Positions 21,259-33,221 of a DNA stretch of 64,000 nucleotides are shown in pieces. The stretch lies in NCBI GenBank assembly GCA_029706075.1, contig JAINUG010000542.1:111707-175706 (forward strand). The letters are read 5' to 3'. Made by a program: the position numbers and the translations under genes. This DNA comes from Aldrovandia affinis (Eukaryota; Chordata; Actinopteri; Notacanthiformes; Halosauridae). The notes beneath the pieces were generated by a model. That model was given only the letters and a program-made list of their open reading frames with translations. It did not search any database and was not told the origin of the DNA. Positions within the stretch are counted from its first letter, which is position 1, and every line of letters starts with the position of its first letter.

Positions 21259-22298
21259 ATAAACAGGAGCTGTTTTGTCTCTCAGCTGAATTCTTCTGTG
21301 GGTCTGATGCATTTTTCTTATTATTTACCTTTTCTGTGCGCCACAAGATGTATTACTTTCCTTATTTTCAGATTTTCCTGTATACTTTAAAATGATTTGA
21401 ATCCTAAAATAATTATTTTTTGTCTCCTTGCTCCTTCTGAGAGGGTTATGGTAGGATTTGGGGGTCAAAATTACATTAATTTCATTAGGTGAGTAATTCC
21501 ATGATATCCTGTCAGATGACCCCCAGAGCACCAATAGCAGGGCTGGGGTCATCTCTGATATTTGCCACCCAATGGCCAGAGACATTACATCACACAGCCA
21601 TTCATAAGACCCTGCACAGCTGGCCCTGATTGGCTCAATGGTGTTTTGTTATTCGTGCAGTGATGTCATGAGATCCTCATTGACTTCTTCACGTTGGGCC
21701 TTTATCCGGCGTAGGGAAAAGGTCACATTCCCGGACACCTCAGCCCTGAGACTACACTTCTCCGCAGATACTGCTGCCATTGTCAGCTCTCGGAAAAGCA
21801 CATAATTCAATTAGGGGCGAGGGGGGGACTATCGGGGGTGATTTCTCATGCTACTCGAATAACTTGAGATCTGATACAAGGGGTGTAATCTCAACAGATG
21901 TATGCTGTTGTTTTAGTCAAAGACACTTACAAAATATATCTATTTTTTAAGTCAAAGCAATCGGATCTTTTCCTCTGGCCCAACCAATGTTCACTTGTCT
22001 TGATTTTGTCTTCATTCATTCATTGCACCAATGGAGTAGGAGAAGGAGAATGCAACCAGAGTGCATTTTCCAACCTCGACATGTCCACTTTCATATTTAT
22101 TCTGAAATCAGGCCATGGTCAATTCATGCACGGAAAAAGCATCTGCCGTGCATGCAGGCTGGACGCTTTAGTCACAGGTTCGAGCCAGGGGCATGGTGAG
22201 TTAAAGTCGCCCAGGGTTTCGTGGGTTTAGCAATGCACTCGTTTCTCCCAATGTTGTGCCATGCATCGACCAATTTCAGCTGCCATTAGTGAGCTATA
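21259..22298. other. Unique non-coding sequence
   Basis: No gene or repeat recognised in this stretch. Confidence 0.4.
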
Positions 22299-22365
22299 CA
22301 GGTAACTGCCGAAATAAAGGCAACACCAACATAAAGTGTCTTAATAGGGCATTGGGCCATCACGA
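22299..22365 (-). mobile_element. Half-transposase Tc1 derivative, terminal fragment
   Basis: The sequence CAGGTAACTGCCGAAATAAA begins after a TA dinucleotide (22297-22298) and runs through the C-terminal coding end (minus strand) to 22365. It matches the left ends of the copies at 22831 and 35900. The rest is missing. A terminal fragment of the same family as the copy 460 bp downstream. Confidence 0.8.
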
Positions 22366-22433
22366 TGTAGATGTTGTCAGATTATTTGGAGGTCCGTTAC
22401 AGGACACCAACGTGGGGCCTAGTGGGGAAACCA

Positions 22434-22767
22434 CAAGCTCAAGAGACTCAAGACCCACCTTTTCAGACTCCACTACCACTGAACTCCATCAAACTAATTG
22501 TCATCACCACTGCCTACTTGTCCAACACTTTATACCCCTCCTTAGTCCATTTATTTTTTTAAATTAAAAAAATAATTACCAACCTTTTCCTTCCCAGTGT
22601 TACAGGTATGGTACACAGATACCTGCAACGATGTCTATCGCTGTATTACTGCACTGATCTCTTGTGCTACCTATGATCGTTCCTACCATGTATTTATGCA
22701 CATCTTGTAAGTCACTCTGGATAAGAGCGTCTGCTAAATGCTTAAAATGTAAAATGTAAAATGTACA
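22434..22767 (+). mobile_element. L2-like LINE 3' end
   Basis: It starts with the last coding region (ACTCAAGACCCACCTTTTCA, encoding a KTHLF-type end) and continues through the 3' untranslated region (ACGATGTCTATCGCTGTATT) to the tail GTCACTCTGGATAAGAGCGT plus CTGCTAAATG and (AAAATGT)n. It shares the untranslated region with 55790-56062 almost word for word. Severely 5'-truncated. Confidence 0.8.
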
Positions 22768-23364
22768 AGCTTTGTGCTCCGTGAGGTACCACAAAACAGT
22801 TAATCCACAACAAATTAACAACAGTTACAGGAATAAAGGAAACACCAACATGAAGTGTCTTAATAGGGAGTTGGGCCACCTCGAGCCTCCAGAACAACTT
22901 CAAAGCACCTTGGCATATATTCTACAAGTGTCTGGATCTCTGTTGGAGGGATGCAACAGCATTCTTCCACAATAAATTACATCATTTGGTGTTTTGTTGA
23001 TGGTAGTGGAAAACTGCCTCGGGCGCAGCTCTAGAATCTCACATAAGTGTTCAATTGGGTTGAGACCTGGTAACTGAGATGGTCATGGCATATGGTTTAC
23101 AAAGATTTCAAGTGATCCACTCATCCAAGTGACCACTTCCGCCCTGTGGATGGGGCACGTTCATCCTAGAAGAGACCCATAAGGATAGAAATGCTGCACC
23201 ATAGGATGAAGGTGATATCTCAGAATGGCTTTGTATTTATTTGCCTTGCCCTGTAAGAGGTTGAGTGGACCTAAACCATGCCAGGAAAAGGCACCCCACA
23301 TCATAACAGAGCCGCCAGAACCCTTTATTTACTCAAGTGTTTCCTTTATATTGGCAGTTACCTG
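22768..23364 (-). mobile_element. Half-transposase Tc1 derivative with 5' extension
   Basis: The body (22831-23364) carries the C-terminal half of a Tc1 transposase on the minus strand and the right terminal repeat GGCAGTTACCTG followed by TA. Its left end departs from the family: instead of CAGGTAACTGCC it has CAGTTACAGG, preceded by a 60-bp stretch beginning AGCTTTGTGCTCCGTGAGGT. The same extension is found in the copy at 50533. The transposase frame is broken by stops and indels. Confidence 0.8.
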
Positions 23365-23864
23365 TACACATGTTCTCCTGTTATCCTGTGGTACTGGACA
23401 AGTGTGTTTCAGCTGCAGTGCTCCTTGGGCAGATGCGGATGGCACAGCGGTGACTGAAGAGGCGTGATTGGAGCGATTCTAAACTGGGGAGAAAAAAAGA
23501 GATACATTTTGATATACATTTGAAATGGTAAAAAATAGAAAAAAAAGAACAGAAAGAAAATTGGCCATTCATGAGCATTATTCCATCCCCCTGGAGTGGG
23601 CCTTGGAAATGTTGTTTGCGAAACAATCTTTGCCTGTACAGAGAGATGCACTACGACACCGATGGGATCTGATGCCTGGCCTAAGGCCGCTGACGGGTGA
23701 GGGAGGTGATTTTCTGACCACCGAAGCGTGACACCTCACAACCAAGGGAGGAAAGGGAAACCTTCCAGATGTTCTGAGAGACACCTGACCGCCGCTCTCA
23801 CAGGAGCGGCTCGGATCGTCTGGGCTTTTTTGGTTGCCTCATGTTGCTCTAGTCCTGGTCTTTT
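23365..23864. other. Unique non-coding sequence
   Basis: No gene or repeat recognised between the Tc1 copy and the direct repeats. Confidence 0.4.
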
Positions 23865-23992
23865 CACAGAGCGGGGAAACTCCGTCCAGGGATGAAGGTG
23901 GGAGCGGGTTGGTTTTTGGCCATTGTAAAAAAAAAAAATCATGACAATAAATCATGAGACACATACACACACACTCACTCACTCATGTACAA

Positions 23993-24042
<50 letters not shown>

Positions 24043-24047
24043 ATGTA

Positions 24048-24088
<41 letters not shown>

Positions 24089-24238
24089 ATGTACAATCAC
24101 ACACATGCACATGCATACACACACACATACACACACACGCGTGCGCACGTGCACTGTCGCTCAATCATGCCCTCGCTCGCACAGAGCTGGAAAACTCTGT
24201 CCTGGGATGAAAGCGGGAATGGTTTGGTTTTTGGCCAT
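23865..24238. repeat. 60-bp direct repeats flanking a (CA)n array
   Basis: Segments at 23865-23924 and 24180-24238 match over about 60 bp (CACAGAGC, then GGGATGAA, then TTGGTTTTTGGCCAT) with roughly one mismatch in six. Between them lies the (CA)n array. This looks like an old local duplication whose spacer became or contained a microsatellite. Confidence 0.8.
23955..24150. repeat. (CA)n microsatellite with CTCATGTACAA interruptions
   Basis: Three long CA runs are separated by TCATGTACAATCA-type units. All three plus frames are open across it, which is expected of CA repeats. Confidence 0.9.
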
Positions 24239-24461
24239 CAGGGCTCAAAGGCAGCCTCCAGTGGGGAAGGAGCCTGTTTGCTCTGTCCTTTATACCAGCT
24301 GAGATTACGCTGATGTTTGTTTGAATAATATTTGTCTTATAGTTGTTTTTTTAAAGATTGGAGTGCTTGTGCATTCTCCTCTGTCGCAGCATGGAGGATC
24401 AGCATGGATACCTAGAGAGAGAAAGAGAGACAGAGGAGAGAGAGAGAGAGAGAGAAAAAAG
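24239..24461. other. Short unique sequence ending in a (GA)n tract
   Basis: Unique to about 24413, then GA-rich 24414-24456 up to the start of the inverted-repeat element. Confidence 0.6.
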
Positions 24462-24770
24462 GGTAACACTTATTTTAAGTGTTCAGTTATTAACATGTTC
24501 ATAAAATTCTGTGTCATATACACTACAGATATTAATGAACTACTCAAACAAATAAAGTCAATTGGTCATCTGTAATGTGTTCCTAACAAACTATTAACAT
24601 GCAAAATCTTGACTAATATCGATGTTTTACTGACAAGCCCCCAACATGTGGCTAATAATTCATGAATAAATGGTTAGTAACTAAAGCTAGTAACTGTTTG
24701 TGTCTGTTATTGAGTCATTATAAAGGTCTTAATTAACCTTTAATATGTGAACAGTAAATAAAATGTTACC
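24462..24770. mobile_element. Short inverted-repeat element (MITE-like), about 309 bp
   Basis: The left end GGTAACACTTATTTTAAGTG mirrors the right end, which reads GGTAACATTTTATTTACTGT in reverse. The interior is AT-rich with TTAATAAC-type words and no coding frame. This GGTAACACTTTATT-type terminus is common in fish non-autonomous DNA elements. The target duplication is unclear because both flanks are GA-rich. Confidence 0.75.
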
Positions 24771-26377
24771 AGAGAAAGAGACTCTAACAGATTTATTCAT
24801 GGATATGAAAGTGTTGACTGTTTTTTTATTTTACAAACCCCCCCAACCCCCAACAGCCAATTGTTCCTCGCACACTAATTCAATGACAATGTGAAGAGCA
24901 TCACATTACCATTGTGGTTGTGGGTGCAGACTTTTGATCCAACCAAGCAGCAACATACCTGGTTTGGCTAATCAACTAATCATAGTCTTCAATCAGGGCT
25001 TTGATGAGTAGAGTCAGATGTGTTATTGCTCAATCAGAACAAAAACCTTTCTGGGTACGATTGCACAAGCCTGGCACCCTGATCACCTTTCAAAGCGAAC
25101 AAAATTACCCCCCCCATCAAATATTTGCGTTGAGCTTGTGCATGCCCAATCTGTGTTCAGAAAGGCACGTTTCGCACCAGCCCTACACTATAACAGAAAA
25201 CCTACAGCAGGTGCCTGAAGGGGTTAACTGATTCAAATCATCTCTATATGTTCACAAGACCTCCTGGTCTCCCTTCTTCTTCTCTGTCTTTGTCCCCCTC
25301 CTCTGCCTGTTTGTGTCTGCTGGTCAGATTATTACCCAGAGTGCTCTGTGGTCCTGGCTTGTCCTCCAGGGACTGAAAGAACATCAGCCCGGGCATTGTG
25401 ACAGACGTCAAGGTAGCTCAACACTCATCCGGCTACCCCCTTTTGTTAAGCGCAGAAAGTTTGTTTACTTATCGACTGTTAGCCCGATATCTTTTTTTTT
25501 CTTTCTCTCTCCTGCAAATAACTGTCCAAGGAACAGGGGATGTGATCCTGCCTGACATCTCTCTGTTCGAGCCCTACCGCTCCAGGCTCACTGTTAGATG
25601 TAATATCTAATTCAATACGTTTTTTTTTTCTCCCCCCAGAAAGCATTTAGCCACATTTTAGCACACAAAAGCTGAAGCCGTCTCCTTTGTAGCCTTGGCT
25701 TCTACTTAAGAAGGTAAGAAAAAATCAATAAACTGTTCTGGTCCTCAATCTTCTTGGGCCCTGTAGAGAGGCCGTTTTTTTTTGAGGGGGATGTTTTTTG
25801 TCATTCATAAGCTTTGCTGACAAATCCTTGACATCATTTGAGGATCGTATCGATAACTTCTTGCCTTGCTGCAGAGGAAAGATAGAAATAATTTATCTGT
25901 CCATGTTGTGTGGGGTGAGACAAAGCCCCATGCCCCCCCCCCTCCCCTCCGCCCCACCTCACTCCTGCCAACCATCCACAAGACTGCCAGCCGATGGTAT
26001 TACTGCCGTAGTCAAGGTCAAAGGTCACAAGGAGACAAGCAGGTTGTCATGGGCTTCTCACAGCTGTTTTTCTTCTGTGGCTGCGAATGGAGCTGACTCT
26101 GGTGTTGGTGGATTACACCCAGCCAGTGAGCCAGTTATTAACTCCTTTTATAATTTAGATTTTTCACATGTTGGTATTAGTTTGTCATTTGTGATTTGTG
26201 CCATATAATCTAAGCTTGTGGGAGAAAATAAAAATAATGGTGATATGGAAGAGGAAGTACCAGAGAAAGTCATGCTGTAAATGACACTCCTTCATCAAAA
26301 TACTCCAAAGTCTGTTTTGGGGTAGTGCTCAATGAAACCCCAAACCATGAATAATAAGATCTGGCCACCTCCAAAAA
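24771..26377. other. Unique non-coding sequence
   Basis: No coding exon or known repeat. There are poly-C runs near 24840 and 25930 and poly-T runs near 25490, 25620 and 25780. The mosaic at 25380-25700 might be conserved non-coding DNA. Confidence 0.35.
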
Positions 26378-26592
26378 ACACACACACACGCACACACACA
26401 TGCACACACACACACACTCATGTACAATCACACATATATTCACACACACACATACACACACACACACGTATATACAATCACACACACACACTCATGTACA
26501 ACCACACACACAAACACATACAGATACACGCACTCATGTACAATCGCATGCAAACGCAGGCACACTCACATACGCACACACACACACATACT
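26378..26592. repeat. (CA)n microsatellite with TCATGTACAA units
   Basis: CA runs are interrupted by CTCATGTACAATCACACA-type units like those in the array at 23955-24150, so the two arrays share a unit type. ORFs are artefacts. Confidence 0.9.
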
Positions 26593-27397
26593 CAGAATAC
26601 AGTAACCATGAAAATTGTGGACTGGTCTTTCTTTAGTGGGCAGCTGAATGGTAGTTGAGCGGGGGGTGGTCAGGACTACTCTTCTCTTCCAATATTTTTA
26701 ACTCTCTTAATCTACCATTATTATTAAATGCAAACTTAATGCGTACAGCCTCTCTTCTACATAAGGCCCAAACTCAGCTGCTGGAACAGGAAGGAGTGCA
26801 GGAGCAGGGAGCAGGGGTAAAAACAGGATGGTGATTGAAAGAAAGAGGGATAGCTTGTGAAAGAGTGGGAGAGAGAGAGATAGAGAAGGTGAAGGAAAGC
26901 TGTGAGAGACCATCCTCAACGTTGTTACTGCATGCCCTGGCTTGGCTTGTGCGTTGATCGGATGGAACAGGACCTGTACTCAGTTTTGCAGGGTGTCTGG
27001 CCCTGTCGCTTATTTTGGGGTCCAGTGGAGTGGCTTGAGCAGACCCCATTGGGGCTTGGGCGGCCCCATTAATCCGATTTAGTCGTAACGGGCGCTGAGA
27101 GAAGTGACCCAGGACTCTGGCCAAGGACAATCTGACCTTGTCCTTCTCGTTCACCGCTTCACTCATCCCCTCCTTTCTTTTTTTCCATACCCCGCTTTCT
27201 CCTCCTTTCCTCTTTTGTGCCTCTGACACTCTCTTTCAAGGACAAGTTGAAGGGCATATTCACCATATTCTTGCTCATGAAGAGGGCAGGGTTTTGAAGT
27301 CGGCAGCTCATTTGAAAGGGCTGCAGCTGAAGCTTGAAATGGCCTGTGTCTGATTCCCAAAGTGAGCGCTTAGTTTCTGCTGCTCTCTTTCTCTTAG
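26593..27397. other. Unique non-coding sequence
   Basis: Contains a GA-rich stretch at 26840-26885. A 151-codon minus frame at 26774-27229 has low-complexity Ser/Leu content and no recognised domain. Confidence 0.4.
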
Positions 27398-27500
27398 GGG
27401 TCCCCAGGTGGTGCAACCAGTAAAGGCACTTGTTTCAAGCGCAGGTTGTCCACTGCAGCCGGCTTGGCGGAATCCGTCTCGGAAGAGACTACCTGTCACA
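27398..27500 (+). mobile_element. tRNA-derived SINE head fragment
   Basis: GGGGTCCCCAGGTGGTGCAA followed by CCAGTAAAGGCACTTG matches the 5' head of the SINE at 37076-37195 and, more loosely, the heads at 15930 and 31788. The B-box region is degenerate (GCTTGGCGGAATCC). Confidence 0.6.
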
Positions 27501-28017
27501 GAGTTGCGGACAGCGAACCCATAGCATGAGGTATTCAAAATGGAAATCTGTGTCTGTGTACAGTGGGGGGGACAGGGATAAAAAGTTAAGAACAAACATT
27601 GCTCAATTATTGTTAGCCAACATTTTCCACATGGATGATTGTAAATATCTATATACTGTACGTTATGAATCTGAACAGGTGTGTAATTTGGGCATTCCAT
27701 CTGGGCAGAGTGACACAGAGGTGGGGGAGAATCCTTTGTAAATATTCAGAAAGAGAAACTCACTTTTGCTCAATCAGCCACCGTTATGACGTCTCTCTCA
27801 TGTCAGAACAGGGATAGGATAATAATCCAGCCATTTCAATTTGAATCTGTCACCATCTTGCTCCCGTACCAAAAACGAGGATATACCAGCGCACCAGTCT
27901 ATTGTTTGGATCTATTTAATCATTTGAAATGTATCCAACACTAATAATAAACTTTGTTTAACTGGTTGTTCTACTACTGTTTTTCTGTTTTTTGGGGGGG
28001 GTATTTATGATCCCGTA
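27501..28017. other. Unique non-coding sequence
   Basis: No gene or repeat recognised; a poly-G run near 27992. Confidence 0.4.
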
Positions 28018-28305
28018 CATTTTACATTTACGTTTAAGTATTTAGCCAACGCTCTTATCCAGAGCAACTTACAAAAGTGCATACGAGGGAGGTTAGGCAA
28101 CAAGCAGCAACAACTCCAAGACATTAGTTACACAGCCGAACGAACCTGTCATTATGTAACTTATCACATATCGTTAAATGCCATAGCAGGCTCAAGGGGA
28201 GTCTGAAGGAATAGTGTTTAGTTGCTTTGGGGATTTCAGCTCAGAGTTTGAGGGAATGGCTAGTTTGAGCCAAGATGCAGTTTGAAGAGGTGGGTTTTTA
28301 GTCTA
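28018..28305 (-). mobile_element. L2-like LINE 3' end
   Basis: The tail at low coordinates (complement GTTGCTCTGGATAAGAGCGT plus TGGCTAAATAC) joins a 3' untranslated region and the last codons, where the minus strand reads AGACTAAAAACCCACCTCTT and encodes a KTHLF-type end. It matches the end of the LINE at 11686. Severely 5'-truncated. Confidence 0.75.
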
Positions 28306-29460
28306 TATATTTTTAATGGGTTTCTTTACAAACACCTCATTGCACAAGTGCACGCACAGCAGCACCGCCACAACTAGGCTGGGCCAAAAACAACCTTTAC
28401 TCCGAGAGGGAAAAACAAGACAGACATCAAGAAACCTAAGACCAAAAGGGGGGGGGGTGGCGAAAGGAAGAATTAAGGTGAAATAAAAAAATAGAGAAGA
28501 AAAGAAGGGAACAGAGAAAGAGAGAGCACAGGGAAAGTGGTGAGTGGCAAGGACGGGTGCAAGGTTGTTGGGGGCCGCTCTCGTAGAGTAAAGAGCATCA
28601 GGGACACGGGCCCATTTTGCCACGCCATTGTTGTGCCTATCCTCCAGTGCATCCAACTTCATTTCCTCTTCAATTTTTATCAGCCCTCCATTCACCTCTC
28701 AAGGAGATAGGATACAAGCCCTGACATGAATTAGCCCCCAGATTGACTGATACTGCCGTGCCCTGGGGGACTCTGGGTAAAAAATCCCCCCAACACTCTC
28801 CCACTCTCCCCCCACCCCCACACCCTTGCCTTTTTTCCTCCTCCACTTTATTTTTTTCCTCCCTCTCTCTCTTTCTCCCTCTCCTTCTTCTCATCTTCCC
28901 TCTGTCTTGTTTTCCCCTGGTTCCTCCCTGTCAGTCACTTGTCTGCGCGACATCGCCCTCTCCTTCAGCCTGACGGCCGGGCGCCGGCGGCTTCTGACGG
29001 AGTAATTTGCTGGGAATACACAAAACACGGGGCATCAAAGATGGCAGCCGGGGTGTGCGAAAGTGATTGCATTAAGGAGGGGGAGCTGAGAGGTCTATTT
29101 CCATTCATCACCAGGATTGACACACAGACTCTGGCTCCTTGCCTTTTTTTTCTTTTTTTCCAGTTTTTTTAGGTGCGTCTTCACTGCAGCGTCGCCACTG
29201 TAGTCATGGATGGCCCTGCTCCTCGCCCGCTCCCCCGCGAGCCGTTGCGACAGTCATGCGGCCCTATGAGGGTAATGCCTCGGGCCGCCATGCCCGACCT
29301 GGCCTTCAGCTCAGAGCGTGCCCTCCCCTCCGCTTCGCTCCCCCGCTCTTTGTTTTCGGCCCGCACCGGAGAGAGAGAGAGATCGCCCTGCGGGCCTCAG
29401 GGCTCAGCACTGTGGCGGTATGATTGCGTGTCATCGTCACATGGGAAAGAGAAACTTCAC
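28306..29460. other. Unique non-coding sequence, GC-rich toward the right
   Basis: 28440-28460 is a G run and 28800-28920 is C/T-rich. 28930-29430 is GC-rich and CpG-containing, with mixed AT words. No coding exon was supported. Confidence 0.35.
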
Positions 29461-29935
29461 TCACACTGCCACAGACACTAAATCTACACATGCTGCCACA
29501 GACACTAAATCTACACATGCTGCCACAGACACTAAATCTACACATGCTGCTACAGACACCAAATCTACACATGCTGCTACAGACACCAAATCTACACATG
29601 CTGCCACAGACACTCTGCTAGAGACATTAAATCTACACATGCTGCTACAGACACTAAATCTACACATGCTGCCACAGACACTAAATCTACACATGCTGCT
29701 ACAGACACTAAATCTACGTATGCTGCTACAGACACTAAATCTACGCACGCTGCTACAGACGTGAAATGTACACACCCTGCTACAGACACTAAATCTACAC
29801 ATGCTGCTACAGACACTAAATCTACACATGCTGCTACAGACACTAAATCTACATATGCTGCTACAGACACTAAATCTACACATGCTGCTATTGACGTGAA
29901 ATGTACACACACTGCTACAGACACTAAATCTGTAG
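29461..29935. repeat. 27-bp minisatellite, 16 full units, 135-bp higher-order period
   Basis: The unit ACACTAAATCTACACATGCT+GCTACAG (27 bp) runs in five full copies (29475-29609), a 14-bp deleted copy (29610-29623), five copies (29624-29758), a variant (29759-29785, ACGTGAAATGTACACACC type), four copies (29786-29893) and a second variant (29894-29920). The variants are exactly 135 bp, five units, apart. As 27 is divisible by three, both strands stay open with a nine-residue period; there is no other sign of coding. Confidence 0.95.
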
Positions 29936-30308
29936 GCCCTACAACAGAGAGAGGGGGGCTTCAGCATCTTCAATGTGTGATAAGCATATAGCTATGGGAA
30001 TCTGAAGATAACCAATGGGCCTCTGAAGTGACAGGCCACCCCATGCAACCCACACCATGTTTTTACTGTGTGGCCCAATGAGACACCAGGAACATATTAT
30101 GTCAGACCACCCCCCCTCCTGGCAGATGGGCACAGTGGGTGTAGTGCCACCCTAGTGTCCCTAGGCTCTGAGTCTCAGTCTGGTGGAACAGTAAGGGCAT
30201 GTCTGCTCCTGTCCAGTGAGAGAGAGACACACTTTTTTTTTTTTTGCAAGAGAGTTCGTTTATTACGAGTCAGTCAGAGAGGATGAACTCCCAATCCAAT
30301 CAACAGAG

Positions 30309-30311
<3 letters not shown>
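29936..30311. other. Unique non-coding sequence
   Basis: No gene or repeat recognised; a poly-T run near 30231-30245. Confidence 0.4.
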
Positions 30312-30354
<43 letters not shown>

Positions 30355-30420
30355 TGAGAGGGTGAGAGAGAAGGAGGGAGAGAGAGAGGAAGGGAGAGGA
30401 AGGGATAGGGAGCACATCCA
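30312..30420. repeat. (GA)n microsatellite with GGGA units
   Basis: Pure GA at 30312-30352, then GGGA- and GAAGG-type units. Confidence 0.9.
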
Positions 30421-30529
30421 TACTTCTTTCCACAACACCAATTACAGCCCTGCAAATTCAAATCTATTCCACACTTCTGTCAATCACAGCCCCTCAAACT
30501 CTACTCCACACTTACACCGAGGTGGAATG

Positions 30530-30615
30530 ATGATAATTATGAGTATTATTATTACTATTATTATGATTTCATCATCATCATCATCATCATCACTATTTTA
30601 TTATTATTATTTGGA
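30530..30615. repeat. (TTA)n and (ATC)n trinucleotide repeats
   Basis: ATTATTATT-type units enclose a (ATC)n run near 30570-30592. Similar TTATTATT stretches lie nearby at 30723-30735 and 30764-30776. Confidence 0.85.
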
Positions 30616-31787
30616 AAGAGTGTAGGTGCCTCAACAGTAAAGAACGTATTCACTATGAACAGGATCACAGAATGGGGTGCTTGGTCCATGGAATATGCAA
30701 AGCTGTTTGGGAGCAGAACCCTTATTATTATTTGTCAGTCTCTTCCTCACAACCTTTTTACATCATCATTATTATTTTAGTGTAGATACAATGCAGCCGT
30801 AGGACAGCATCATCTCTGCCTGGGGACAAATCCAGATCTGCCCCGTGTGGGGTTCGTTCTTTTTTTTTCCTCCCCTCTTTTTCCCAGCGCCGGGAGAGAA
30901 TGGCTTCTGCTTAACGATAAAATAATGAATGTCATTTTCGGGAAAGGGGAGGGGAGGCGGACGAGTGCATTACCGCCACTCTGAATGTGCCCCGCGCCGG
31001 GGACTAGATTTGAGCGAAGCCGAGCGGTGTGACATCATTTACTCAGAAATCCCTAATTTGTCAGCATTAATATTTCAGTCCCTGCATCGCCTGTCACCAG
31101 AGTGCCAGGGATGACTGATCAATCTATAAAACGGCCGCAGCTAATTTATTGAATATTTATGTGCAATGTCATGAGCAGGGCACATGCAGAATTTATTTCA
31201 CTCACTCTCGCTCTCTGGACGAAGGACTTTTTCCAACTAATTCTAAGATTTTTTAAAGGATAAAAGGCGAAACATAATCATAATTTTGTGATATATATAG
31301 GCCTTGCCTGTATGAGTTGCGACGCTGCATCTCTCATATATGGAAGGCATATCCTCTAAGACCGGCAGGCTTATTCAAACATCCCTCACAGCGGCGCCCA
31401 TTCTGGCGTGTGAATTATATCTCCATACAGGATCGCTGGTATGAGTCACAGCGAGTCTCCATTGTGTTTTGTACGTTCCAAACCGACGTGGCCCATTACA
31501 GTCGCATCGGCTCCCTCAATTCAGTTCTGTGGGATTACTTTTCTACGCTGTATGTGGCTGTTTAAAGTTTAAAGACAGCTTCGATCTGAACTTCAAATTA
31601 AGGGGGACGGGGGGTTGAGTATTCACTTTTATTATATAATTATCCTGAACTTGTTTCTGAGTGGCTGATTCCACTTCAAACTAATCAATTTAAGTTTCTA
31701 ATGAGCAAACAAGAAAACAACTGGTATTTTGGGAAGAAAAAAAGAGAAGAAAAACAACCTCAGATTTTTTCATTGAAACTGATATTG
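30616..31787. other. Unique non-coding sequence, candidate conserved elements
   Basis: No coding exon. 30900-31210 is unique with many AT-rich transcription-factor-like words (TCAGCATTAATATTTCAG, GCTAATTTATTGAATATTTA) embedded in GC-richer DNA, and 31300-31570 is similar. This texture is typical of developmental enhancers, but conservation cannot be shown here. Confidence 0.4.
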
Positions 31788-32193
31788 AGTTTTTTCAAGT
31801 TTTTTCTATTTTCTTTTTCTGCTGCTTTTCCCCATTTTCCTCCCAATTTAGTAGCCAATTATACCTTCTTTTTTCATGTCAATTATCCCCTCCATCATAT
31901 TAAGAGCTTGCTGCCATAGTCCTGAAACCGGCAGTGACATGCAACGGAGCACCTCCTCTTCCGAACCGAAACCGGCCACGCCGTCACCATAACTCCGGTA
32001 TGCGCGAAGGGCCACTCCTACATGCAGCGAGCTCATATCAGCTTCCCTCCCCCCACCCTGGGGCGGACAGCCAATTGTCGCCCCCTAGTGGCACTCCCGG
32101 CCAGAGCCAAAACTGGCATGGCTGGTGGAATCAAACCAAGGTTGCAGTGGGCAGTGTTGGACATTCTACCGCTACACCACCCGGGAGGCCCTC
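31788..32193 (-). mobile_element. tRNA-derived SINE, complete, 13-bp target duplication
   Basis: The minus strand starts GGGCCTCCCGGGTGGTGTAG with a degenerate tRNA head (B-box-like GGTTTGATTCC), continues CTCTGGCCGGGAGTGCC as in the SINE at 15930, and ends in GGCTACTAAATTGGGAGG plus an A-rich tail. Flanks GAAACTGATATTG (31775-31787) and GAAACCGATATTG (32194-32206) are a target duplication with one mismatch. A few bases further right begins a copy of the same MITE family that hosts the other SINE. Confidence 0.85.
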
Positions 32194-32211
32194 GAAACCG
32201 ATATTGTTTAA

Positions 32212-32392
32212 TGCAGGGGTGGTCAACCCCATCCTGGCAGGCCACAGGTTACACAATTTTTTGTTTGAACCTTAAAATCAGCCACCAATTTAGACCCAAG
32301 ATGACCAGGTGATTTCTGGGGGTCTAATAATTGATAAGCACTGAGCAACATCGAAAACCAGCATACCCTGTGGCTCTCTAGGACCCCTGGCT
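32212..32392. mobile_element. Short inverted-repeat element, same family as 15784-16320
   Basis: The right end read in reverse, GTCCTAGAGAGCCACAGGGT followed by ATGCTGGTTTTC, matches the ends of the element at 15784. The left end is CATCCTGGCAGGCCACAGG. Internal words also correspond (CACCTGGT, TGAGG/TGGGTCT). No coding capacity. Confidence 0.65.
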
Positions 32393-32697
32393 TAAGTCTC
32401 TTTGTTACAATGAAAATGATTTAATGTGAAGCGCACAAACACACTGCAAGGCTTTATCACTGTTAAGGTAAAAACATAATAATAATCAGCTGTTGAAGAA
32501 TGAGCCTTACGAGCTTGCTAATTTTGAAAAACAATCAGATGAGAGCGATAGTTAGTTGGGCAGCAGGTTCTCTCTCTCCCCTGTTTCCTTTCATGGGCTG
32601 CCACTGGCTTCTATTTGGTTAAGGTTTCAGCTTGGACATAATTAGTAAATGCGGAGTTGTTGTATAAATATTGACATATTATCATGCTGTTAGTATA
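32393..32697. other. Unique non-coding sequence
   Basis: No gene or repeat recognised. Confidence 0.4.

Positions 32698-33221
<524 letters not shown>

Noticed and set aside
29461..29935. CRISPR-like regular repeats
   Set aside because: Units are contiguous without spacers and the sequence is eukaryotic; it is a minisatellite.
29461..29973. 170-codon minus-strand frame with regular Cys and Ser, resembling a repeat-containing secreted protein
   Set aside because: It is entirely the 27-bp minisatellite read in reverse; frame openness follows from a unit divisible by three without stops, and the opposite strand is equally open.
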